Of a stretch of 64,000 nucleotides of DNA, positions 9,024 to 16,333 are shown piece by piece; the stretch's first letter is position 1, and each line of letters starts with the position of its first letter. The notes beneath the pieces were generated by a model. It ran no database searches. It was not told the DNA's origin and saw only the letters and a program-made list of their open reading frames with translations. Both the position numbers and the translations under genes were made by a program. The stretch comes from an uncultured Faecalibacterium sp. (GTDB lineage Bacteria; Bacillota; Clostridia; Oscillospirales; Ruminococcaceae), in assembly GCA_937907025.1 (NCBI GenBank), contig CALESJ010000020.1:52052-116051 (forward strand), given 5' to 3'.

Positions 9024-10184
9024 ATGAAAACGTATACCCTGCCCGTTATGGACGACGCACAGGCCGCCGCTGCCCTGGACCGGGCCGTGGCCCAGGTGCG
9101 TATCAACCTGCCCCTGTACACCGACCGCTGTCAGAACCATTCCAGCGTGAACGGCATCTACCCCGCCTGCGAAAACAACCAGTGGACCTGCGGGTTCTGG
9201 CCCGGGGAAGTCTGGCTCTCCTATGAGCGCACCGGCGACGAGGCGTTCCGCAAGACCGCCGAAACCCTGGTGGAGAGCTTTGCTTACCGCATCGACCACA
9301 AGATCGAGGTGGACCACCACGACATGGGCTTCCTGTACAGCCCGTCCTGCGTGGCCGCCTACAAGCTGACCGGCAGCCAACTGGGCAAAGTATCCGCCGT
9401 CAAGGCCGCCGACCAGCTGATCTCCCGCTTTCAGGAGAAGGGCCAGTTCATCCAGGCCTGGGGCGAGATGGGCGCGCCGGAAAATTACCGCTACATCATC
9501 GACTGCCTGCTGAACCTGCCCCTGCTGTACTGGGCCAGCGAGGTCACCGGCGACGGCAAGTATGCCGACATTGCCCACCGGCACATCACCACCTGCCTGG
9601 CCAACTCCTTCCGGCCGGACGGTTCCACCTACCACACCTTCTTCATGAACCCCGACGGCACCCCCAGCCACGGTGCCACCTGCCAGGGCTACAAGGACGA
9701 CAGCTTCTGGGCCCGGGGCCAGGCCTGGGGCGTGTACGGCAGCGTGCTGAGCTACCGCTACACCAAAAAGCCGGAATATCTGGACACCTTCCGCAAGGCG
9801 CTGGACTTCTACCTGACCCGCCTGCCCGAGGACCTGGTCCCCTACTGGGACATGATCTTCACCACCGGCACCGAAGAGCCGCGGGATTCCTCCAGCGCGG
9901 CCATCGTGGCCTGCGGCCTGCTGGAAGCCGCCAAGTATGTGGACAAGGCCGAGGCCGACGGGTACACCACCCTGGCCCGCCAGATGCTGGGCAGTCTGGA
10001 TGCCCACTATGCCGTGCGCGACCGGCAGCCCGGCGCCGGCCAGCTGGCCCACGGCACTTACAGCAAAAAGAGCCCCTACAACACCTGCACCCCCGAAGGT
10101 GTGGACGAATGCACCAGCTGGGGCGATTATTTCTACATGGAAGCGCTGACCCGTCTGACCAAAGACTGGCAGCTGTACTGGTAA
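9024..10184 (+). CDS. ugl: GH88 unsaturated glucuronyl hydrolase
   Basis: 386 residues, close to the usual size of GH88. The fold is an (alpha/alpha)6 barrel. The probable catalytic Asp residues are in DHHDMGFLY (D100) and IIDCLLNLP (D160), spaced as the Asp88/Asp149 pair of characterised Bacillus UGL. The enzyme hydrates the C4-C5 double bond of unsaturated uronyl residues made by lyases, releasing an unstable sugar plus amino sugar. The start at 9024 has GAGGTG upstream. No signal peptide is seen, so it is cytoplasmic. A paralogue lies at 41185-42375. GH105 is the nearest alternative, but the DHHD context and neighbours favour GH88. Confidence 0.9.
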   Translation: MKTYTLPVMDDAQAAAALDRAVAQVRINLPLYTDRCQNHSSVNGIYPACENNQWTCGFWPGEVWLSYERTGDEAFRKTAETLVESFAYRIDHKIEVDHHDMGFLYSPSCVAAYKLTGSQLGKVSAVKAADQLISRFQEKGQFIQAWGEMGAPENYRYIIDCLLNLPLLYWASEVTGDGKYADIAHRHITTCLANSFRPDGSTYHTFFMNPDGTPSHGATCQGYKDDSFWARGQAWGVYGSVLSYRYTKKPEYLDTFRKALDFYLTRLPEDLVPYWDMIFTTGTEEPRDSSSAAIVACGLLEAAKYVDKAEADGYTTLARQMLGSLDAHYAVRDRQPGAGQLAHGTYSKKSPYNTCTPEGVDECTSWGDYFYMEALTRLTKDWQLYW

Positions 10185-10209
10185 CACCGGAGAAAACGAG
10201 GTAAACACC

Positions 10210-12006
10210 ATGCTTTATCCCCAACAAAGCCCTGCCCGCCTGTGCCTGGCCCAGGACGGGCTCTGGGATTTCTGCCTCAGCCACGACCTGAACGCCGCCG
10301 ACATCGACCCCGCTGCGCCCCTGCCCGGCGCCCGCCCCATGGCGGTACCCGCCAGCTACAACGACCAGGGCGAGGACAAGGCCCTGCGGGACCATTACGG
10401 CTGGGCCTTCTACCAGCGGGAGATCCTGCTGCCCGCCTTCTGCGCCGGGCAGCGGGCGGTGCTGCGGTTCGGCGCCGTCACCCACTATGCCCGGGTCTGG
10501 CTGGACGGCACCCTCATTGCCGAACACAAGGGCGGCTTTCTGCCCTTTGAAGCCGACGTCACCGGCCTGCTGACCCCCGGCGTCCCCGCCCGCCTCACCG
10601 TGGCCTGCGACAACCGGGTGAACCATTCCACCCTGCCCATCGGCAACGAACCTGGGCAGATTGCCTTTTTCGGCAGCGACAACGCGGGCATTCCCTCGGT
10701 GGAGCACGCCAAAGCGTCCGCCGCGCCCCAGAACCGCCCCAACTTCGACTTCTTCAACTTTGCGGGCATCCATCGCCCGGTGTGGCTGTACACCACCCCC
10801 GCCGCCTACATCCGGGACATCACCCTGGTGCCCCACAACGACGGCCGGGTGGAGTACCGGGTGGACACCGAGGGTGCCGGGGAGGTTTCCCTGGAAATTC
10901 TGGCCCCCGACGGCACCGCCGTGGCCGCCGCGGCGGGGGCTGCGGGCACCGTGACGGTGGACAATCCCCTTCTGTGGGAGCCCTGGCCCGGCACCCCCAA
11001 CCTGTACACCGCCCGGGTGTGCTTCGGCACCGACCGGTACGAACAGACCTTCGGGTTCCGGGAAGTGCGGGTGGAGGGCGCCAAGGTGCTGCTCAACGGC
11101 AAGCCTGTCTACTTCAAGGGCTTCGGCAAGCATGAGGACTCCCCCTTCCACGGGCGCGGCCTGGACCGCTGCCTGAACGTGAAGGACGTGAACCTGCTGC
11201 ACTGGCTGGGTGCCAACGCGGTGCGCACCAGCCATTATCCGTACAGCGAAGAATTTTACGACCTGTGCGACCGGGAAGGCATCCTGGTCATTGATGAAAC
11301 CCCTGCGGTGGGCATTGGTGCCGGGGCCGCCCAGGACCCGTACAAGACCTTCCCCATCGCGGAACACCACCGGGATGTGCTGCGGGACATGATTGCCCGG
11401 GACAAGAACCATCCCTGCGTGGTCCTGTGGAGCCTGGGCAATGAGCCGGACCTGGAGCACTTTCCCCAGTCGGCCTACGACTACTGGCGGCCGCTGTATG
11501 AGCTGGCCCATGAACTGGACCCCCAGAACCGCCCCGTCACCCTGGTCTGCTGCCAGAACGACTACACCAAGGACATTACCACCCGCACCATGGACGTGGT
11601 GTGCCTGAACCGCTATTACGGCTGGTACAACCTGTCCGGCGACCTGGACGCCGCCTGCGCCGCCTGGAACGAGGAACTGGATTTCTGGGCCGGGCAGAAC
11701 AAGCCGGTGGTGCTCACCGAGTACGGCGCCGACACGGTGGAAGGCCTGCACGACACCCGGGCGGGCATGTTCAGCGAGGAATACCAGGCGGAATACCTGG
11801 AACGCATCAACGCGGAACTGGACAAGCGTGCCTTCTTTGTGGGAGAAATGCCCTGGAACTTTGCCGATTTTGCCACCATCCAGGGCCCCATGCGGGTGGG
11901 CGGCAACCGCAAAGGACTTCTGACCCGGGACCGCCGCCCCAAGCTGGCCGCCCACGCCCTGCGCCGCCGCTGGCTGAGCATTCCCAATTTCGGGTATAAG
12001 GAGTGA
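10210..12006 (+). CDS. uidA: GH2 beta-glucuronidase
   Basis: 598 residues, with the jelly-roll, Ig-like and TIM-barrel domains of GH2. The acid/base Glu is in WSLGNEP (E412) and the nucleophile in VLTEYGAD (E504). The C-terminal GGNRKG keeps the Asn/Lys pair (N566, K568) that binds the glucuronate carboxylate in E. coli GUS, and WNFADF also matches. The active-site loop after VIDETPAVG is much shorter than in E. coli GUS, which suggests a mini- or no-loop class enzyme that can accept larger glucuronides. It is cytoplasmic. Position between GH88 and DUF2264 implies removal of saturated glucuronyl ends from imported GAG fragments. Confidence 0.93.
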   Translation: MLYPQQSPARLCLAQDGLWDFCLSHDLNAADIDPAAPLPGARPMAVPASYNDQGEDKALRDHYGWAFYQREILLPAFCAGQRAVLRFGAVTHYARVWLDGTLIAEHKGGFLPFEADVTGLLTPGVPARLTVACDNRVNHSTLPIGNEPGQIAFFGSDNAGIPSVEHAKASAAPQNRPNFDFFNFAGIHRPVWLYTTPAAYIRDITLVPHNDGRVEYRVDTEGAGEVSLEILAPDGTAVAAAAGAAGTVTVDNPLLWEPWPGTPNLYTARVCFGTDRYEQTFGFREVRVEGAKVLLNGKPVYFKGFGKHEDSPFHGRGLDRCLNVKDVNLLHWLGANAVRTSHYPYSEEFYDLCDREGILVIDETPAVGIGAGAAQDPYKTFPIAEHHRDVLRDMIARDKNHPCVVLWSLGNEPDLEHFPQSAYDYWRPLYELAHELDPQNRPVTLVCCQNDYTKDITTRTMDVVCLNRYYGWYNLSGDLDAACAAWNEELDFWAGQNKPVVLTEYGADTVEGLHDTRAGMFSEEYQAEYLERINAELDKRAFFVGEMPWNFADFATIQGPMRVGGNRKGLLTRDRRPKLAAHALRRRWLSIPNFGYKE

Positions 12007-12011
12007 CCATC

Positions 12012-13718
12012 ATGCAACTGCAAACTCGTCAGGATTTTGAAGCGCTGTTGTTGAAAATACTGAACCCGCTGAAGCCTCTGTACTCTGAAGAGCGAGCTTT
12101 GCTGCAGCTGGGGGACACAGGTACCACCTACCCCCGGCGCACCATCGGCATGGAAGGATTTTCTCGCCCGCTGTGGGGCCTGGCGCCCTGCTGGCTGGGC
12201 GGCGGCAAGGCCGAAGATTTTGCCGATATCTACCGTCGAGGCCTGGCCGCCGGCACCGACCCGGCCAGCCCCGAATACTGGGGTTCCACCAAAAACTGCG
12301 ACCAGAAAGATGTAGAAATGGCAGCGATTGCGTGTGCCATCCTGGAAGTGCCCCAGATCGTCTGGGCGCCCCTGTCCGACGCGGCCAAGGCCAACCTGGC
12401 CCGCTGGCTGGACACCATCAACCACCACGAACTGCCCCACTGCAACTGGCTGTTCTTCCGCATTCTGGTGAACCTGGCGCTGGATTCCGTGGGCATGCCC
12501 TGTGACCTGGACCTTATGGAACAGGACCTGAACGAGGTGGACACCTGGTATGTGGGCGACGGCTGGTACACCGACGGCACCCCCGACATCAAGCCCCAGC
12601 GGGACTACTACATCCCCTGGGCCCTCCAGTATTACGGGGTGCTGTACAGCGTGTTTGCCGCCAAGCGTGACCCCCGCCGGGCCGAAGTCTTCCGGCAGCG
12701 GGCGCTGGAATTCGGCAAGGAATTTGCCCACTGGTTCGATGAAAACGGCGCCGCCCTGCCCTACGGCCGCAGCCTGGGCTACCGCTTCGGCCAGTGCGCT
12801 TTCTACTCCGCCTGCGTCTTTGCGGGGCTGGAGCCCCTGCCCCTGGGCGTCATGAAGGGCATCATCGTGCGCAACCTGCAATGGTGGTGCGCACGGCCCA
12901 TCTTTGACCGGGACGGCGTGCTCACCATCGGCTACGCCTATCCCCAGCTGTACATGAGCGAGCGGTACAACTCCCCGGGCAGTCCCTACTGGGGCATGAA
13001 GACCTTCCTGGTCATGGCCCTGCCGGAAGACCACCCCTTCTGGAATGCGGCCGCCGAGCCCCTGCCCCCGCTGCCCGCCCTGTATGCCATGAAGAGCGCC
13101 AACCTGCTGTTCCAGCGCCTGCCCGACGGCCAGGTGAACGCCTACGCCCCCGCCGAGGTGGAGTACAGCGAACACGGCCAGTTCAGCGAGAAGTACGGCA
13201 AGTTCGTGTACAACACCCGGTTCGGCTTCTCCGCCTCCCGCAGCTATGTGCAGCTGGAGCAGGCCGCCCCGGACAGCATGCTGGCCTTCGTCATTGACGG
13301 CTATACCTTCATCCGCCGCCACAGCGAGAGCTTCAAGCTGGAAGAGGACCGGCTGATCAGCCGCTGGTCCCCCTTTGCGGGCATCACCGTGACCACCGAG
13401 CTCATCCCCCAGGGCAGCGGGCATATCCGCCGCCACACCGTGCAGAGCAACGTGGCCTGCACCGCCTACGACTGCGGTTTTGCGGTGCCCAAGTTCTGTG
13501 AGGGCTTTGCCTCCTCCGCCGAGGGCGCCGGGGCCGAAGCCCACAACGCCGAGCTGGCCTGCACCGTCACCGGGCAGGACGGCGGCACCGGTGTGATTGT
13601 GGACGCCTGGCCCAACACCAGCCTGTACACCCCCAACACGGTCATTCCCGCCGTGCGGTATGAGATTCCCGCCGGAAAAGTGGAACTGACCACCCGGGTG
13701 GAGAGCACCTGCCGGTAA
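12012..13718 (+). CDS. DUF2264 family protein, probable alpha/alpha-toroid enzyme
   Basis: 568 residues. The N-terminal ~360 residues match the DUF2264 family pattern (TTYPRRTIGMEGFSRPLWGLAP; repeated Trp/Tyr-rich helices such as WYVGDGWYTDG and DYYIPWALQYYG). The C-terminal part is beta-rich. Start 12012 is chosen because AAGGAG lies 8 nt upstream; a GTG nine bases earlier overlaps that site. It follows the glucuronidase gene by 5 bp, so the two are coupled. The toroid plus beta-sandwich layout recalls polysaccharide lyases and glycosidases, but the activity is not established. No signal peptide. Context suggests a cytoplasmic step on GAG fragments. Confidence 0.8.
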   Translation: MQLQTRQDFEALLLKILNPLKPLYSEERALLQLGDTGTTYPRRTIGMEGFSRPLWGLAPCWLGGGKAEDFADIYRRGLAAGTDPASPEYWGSTKNCDQKDVEMAAIACAILEVPQIVWAPLSDAAKANLARWLDTINHHELPHCNWLFFRILVNLALDSVGMPCDLDLMEQDLNEVDTWYVGDGWYTDGTPDIKPQRDYYIPWALQYYGVLYSVFAAKRDPRRAEVFRQRALEFGKEFAHWFDENGAALPYGRSLGYRFGQCAFYSACVFAGLEPLPLGVMKGIIVRNLQWWCARPIFDRDGVLTIGYAYPQLYMSERYNSPGSPYWGMKTFLVMALPEDHPFWNAAAEPLPPLPALYAMKSANLLFQRLPDGQVNAYAPAEVEYSEHGQFSEKYGKFVYNTRFGFSASRSYVQLEQAAPDSMLAFVIDGYTFIRRHSESFKLEEDRLISRWSPFAGITVTTELIPQGSGHIRRHTVQSNVACTAYDCGFAVPKFCEGFASSAEGAGAEAHNAELACTVTGQDGGTGVIVDAWPNTSLYTPNTVIPAVRYEIPAGKVELTTRVESTCR

Positions 13719-13746
13719 CGGCGGCCCTGTTTTCCCGCACAACCAG

Positions 13747-13778
13747 GAGCGGCATCCGTACGGATGCCGCTCTTTTTT
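13747..13778 (+). terminator. Intrinsic terminator ending the GAG operon
   Basis: A perfect 26-base palindrome (arms GAGCGGCATCCG) is followed by six T residues, 28 bp after the DUF2264 stop codon. It closes the rightward operon. Confidence 0.95.
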
Positions 13779-13792
13779 GTGGGCGGGGTTCC

Positions 13793-13821
13793 TTGTATTG
13801 TTTTTTCCCGGGAATTATAAT
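13793..13821 (+). promoter_or_regulatory. Promoter of the Bce-like two-component operon
   Basis: TTGTAT at 13793 and TATAAT at 13816 are separated by exactly 17 bp. The start codon of the response regulator is 32 bp downstream. Confidence 0.75.
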
Positions 13822-13852
13822 AAAAAAATCGGAGAAAGGGCGGTGTAGCTGC

Positions 13853-14539
13853 ATGAAACGGATTTTCTTTGTGGAGGACGATGTCAGCCTGCGCAGCGGG
13901 CTTTCCTTTGCCATCCAGAAACAGGGGTATGCCATTGAGGTGGCCCGGACCAGCCTGGAGGCGCAGGCCCTGTGGCAGGACGGCAAGTACGACCTGGTAA
14001 TTCTGGATGTATCCCTGCCGGACGGGTCCGGGTACGACCTGTGCCGCAAGATCCGCCAGACCTCCAGAGTGCCCATCATCTTTCTGACGGCGGCGGACGA
14101 GGAAACCGACATCATCATGGGCCTGGACCTGGGCGGGGATGATTACATCACCAAGCCTTTCAAGCTGGCGGTGTTCCTTTCCCGGGTGAATGCCCTGCTG
14201 CGCCGCAGCGAGAATTTCCCAAAGACCCGGACGCAGTTGAGCGCCAACGGCATCACGGTGCAGCTGCTGACCCAGGAGGTCTGCAAGGACGGGGTGCCCG
14301 TGGAACTGACGGCCAGCGAGTACAAGATGCTGTGCCTGTTCATGGAAAACCCCAACGTGGTACTGTCGGCGGAGCAGATTCTGAGCCGTCTGTGGGACTG
14401 TGAGGAAAACTACATCGACAACAGCACCCTGACCGTGTACATCCGCCGCCTGCGCACCAAGATCGAGGACGACCCCGCCAACCCGCAGAAGATCGTCACG
14501 GTGCGCCGCATGGGGTACAAGTGGAACGTGACCGAGTGA
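13853..14539 (+). CDS. OmpR-family response regulator, Bce-like
   Basis: 228 residues: a receiver domain (IFFVEDD acidic pocket; phosphoacceptor Asp in VILDVSLPDG) and an OmpR/PhoB winged helix ending in RRMGYKWNV. The start at 13853 lies behind a GAGAAAGGG Shine-Dalgarno region. The kinase gene begins 10 bp downstream and an ABC exporter follows, the arrangement of antimicrobial-peptide detoxification modules. A matching operator candidate lies at 15568-15581. Confidence 0.92.
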   Translation: MKRIFFVEDDVSLRSGLSFAIQKQGYAIEVARTSLEAQALWQDGKYDLVILDVSLPDGSGYDLCRKIRQTSRVPIIFLTAADEETDIIMGLDLGGDDYITKPFKLAVFLSRVNALLRRSENFPKTRTQLSANGITVQLLTQEVCKDGVPVELTASEYKMLCLFMENPNVVLSAEQILSRLWDCEENYIDNSTLTVYIRRLRTKIEDDPANPQKIVTVRRMGYKWNVTE

Positions 14540-14549
14540 GGTGTGCAGT

Positions 14550-15581
14550 ATGCGAATTCTGGCGAATCGGGAGATACGGGGGCTGTTCTGCCGTCTGCTG
14601 GCGCTGGTGGCCGGGTTCACGGTGCTGTGCGCGGCGGCCGCGGCCCTGCCCCACAGCGTGCCGGTGATCCTGGCGGCGGGGGTCTGCCTGGCGGGTCTGC
14701 TGGCGGCTGTTCTGTACGGCTATTTCCGGGCCCAGGACCGGGTGATGGAGCAGGCCGTGGACCGGATCCAGGCCTATCTGGCCGGGGACCGGGAGGCCCG
14801 TATCGACTGCGACGAGGAGGGCGAGCTGTACCGGCTGTTCCACGAGGTCAACTCCCTGGCAGCCATCCTGCACGCTCACGCGGAGAACGAAGGGGCCGCC
14901 AAGCTGTTTCTGAAGGACACCCTTTCCAACATTTCCCACCAGCTGAAAACACCCCTGGCGGCGCTGAACATCTACAACGGCCTCCTGCAGGAGGAAGCCC
15001 GGGACCTGCCCACCGTCCGGCAGTTCACCGACCTGTCCGAGCAGGAGCTGGACCGGATGGAGGGGCTGGTGCAGAACCTGCTGAAGATCGCCAAGCTGGA
15101 TTCCGGGACCATCGTGCTGGAAAAGACGGTGGAGAATGTGGCCGAGCTCATGGACTGCATCCAGCGGCATTTTGCCTGGCAGGCCGAGCAGGAAGGCAAG
15201 CAGCTGGTGCTGGCCGGGGAGGACACGGTCACCCTTTCCTGCGACCGGACCTGGCTGATGGAGGCGGTGAGCAACCTGGTCAAGAACGCCTTTGACCACA
15301 CCAAAGCCGGGGATACCATCCGCCTGGAATGGAAGGAATTTGCCGCCATTGTGCAGATCACGGTGCAGGACACCGGCAGCGGCATCCACCCGGAGGACCT
15401 GCCCCACATTTTCAAGCGGTTCTACCGCAGCCGGTTTTCCAAGGACACCCAGGGCGTGGGGCTGGGCCTGCCCCTGGCCAAGGCCGTTGTGGAAGCCCAC
15501 AGCGGCACCATCCAGGTGGACAGCGAGCCGGGCCGCGGCACCACCTTCACCCTGCGGTTCCTGATTCCTACAAAATTGTAG
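14550..15581 (+). CDS. Intramembrane-sensing histidine kinase, Bce-like
   Basis: 343 residues. Two membrane helices at ~15-35 and ~42-62 are joined by a very short loop, so there is no periplasmic-type sensor domain. The HisKA motif is SNISHQLKTPLAAL and the HATPase has N-box NLVKNAFDH and GVGLGLPLAK. This size and topology fit BceS-type kinases, which sense the flux state of a partner ABC transporter instead of a ligand. The ATG at 14550 has GAGGTG upstream; an upstream GTG overlaps this site. The adjacent ATPase and permease are the probable partner. Confidence 0.9.
   Translation: MRILANREIRGLFCRLLALVAGFTVLCAAAAALPHSVPVILAAGVCLAGLLAAVLYGYFRAQDRVMEQAVDRIQAYLAGDREARIDCDEEGELYRLFHEVNSLAAILHAHAENEGAAKLFLKDTLSNISHQLKTPLAALNIYNGLLQEEARDLPTVRQFTDLSEQELDRMEGLVQNLLKIAKLDSGTIVLEKTVENVAELMDCIQRHFAWQAEQEGKQLVLAGEDTVTLSCDRTWLMEAVSNLVKNAFDHTKAGDTIRLEWKEFAAIVQITVQDTGSGIHPEDLPHIFKRFYRSRFSKDTQGVGLGLPLAKAVVEAHSGTIQVDSEPGRGTTFTLRFLIPTKL
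15568..15581. promoter_or_regulatory. Palindrome resembling a Bce-type regulator operator
   Basis: CTACAAAATTGTAG is a perfect palindrome covering the last codons of the kinase gene, about 70 bp before the ATPase start. It closely resembles the TNACA-N4-TGTAA consensus of Bce-type response regulators, with one change per arm, so it probably controls the transporter genes. Confidence 0.55.
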
Positions 15582-15649
15582 GCCGGGTGTCGGGGCAGTG
15601 TAGGGTTGCCGTGGTACTCTTTCCTCAGTTCCAAGAAAGAGGTGTCTGC

Positions 15650-16333
15650 ATGAGCTTACTGGAAGTACAAGACCTTTCCAAAACCTATGGGAAAGGCGAA
15701 ACCGCCGTCCACGCCCTGAAAGGGGCCACCTTCTCGGTACCCAAGGGAGAGTTTGTGGCGGTGGTGGGGGAATCCGGCTCCGGCAAAAGTACCCTGCTGA
15801 ATCTCATCGGCGGGCTGGATACCCCCACCTCCGGCCGGGTGCTGATCGACGGAAAAGACATTTTTTCCATGAAGGACCGGAACCTGACCGTGTTCCGCCG
15901 TCGGAACATCGGCTTTGTGTTTCAGAGTTTCAACCTGATTCCCGAGCTGACGGTGGAGCAGAACATCCTGTTCCCGGTGCTGCTGGACTACCAGAAACCC
16001 AACCGGGCGTATCTGGAAGAGCTGCTGGCGGTGCTGCGGCTGACCGAGCGGCGCGATCATCTGCCCGGGCAGCTTTCCGGCGGGCAGCAGCAGCGGGCCG
16101 CCATCGGCCGGGCCCTCATCACCCGCCCGTCCCTGATTCTGGCCGACGAGCCCACCGGCAACCTGGACACCCGCAACAGCAGCGAGGTCATCGCCCTGCT
16201 GAAAGAGGCGTCCCGGAAATACGAACAGACCATCCTGATGATCACCCACAGCAAGAGCATCGCCCAGTCCGCCGACCGCATCCTGCAGGTTTCCGACGGG
16301 GTGCTGACCGATTTCGGGAGGTGCCGGGAATGA
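15650..16333 (+). CDS. ABC transporter ATP-binding protein, LolD/MacB type
   Basis: 227 residues, typical for the family. Walker A GESGSGKST, Q-loop VFQSFNLIPEL, signature LSGGQQQR and Walker B LILADEPTG are all intact. The start at 15650 has AAAGAGGTG upstream; ORF extension further upstream only overlaps the kinase gene in another frame. The stop codon overlaps the permease ATG (ATGA), which indicates a stoichiometric complex with the next gene. Confidence 0.95.
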   Translation: MSLLEVQDLSKTYGKGETAVHALKGATFSVPKGEFVAVVGESGSGKSTLLNLIGGLDTPTSGRVLIDGKDIFSMKDRNLTVFRRRNIGFVFQSFNLIPELTVEQNILFPVLLDYQKPNRAYLEELLAVLRLTERRDHLPGQLSGGQQQRAAIGRALITRPSLILADEPTGNLDTRNSSEVIALLKEASRKYEQTILMITHSKSIAQSADRILQVSDGVLTDFGRCRE

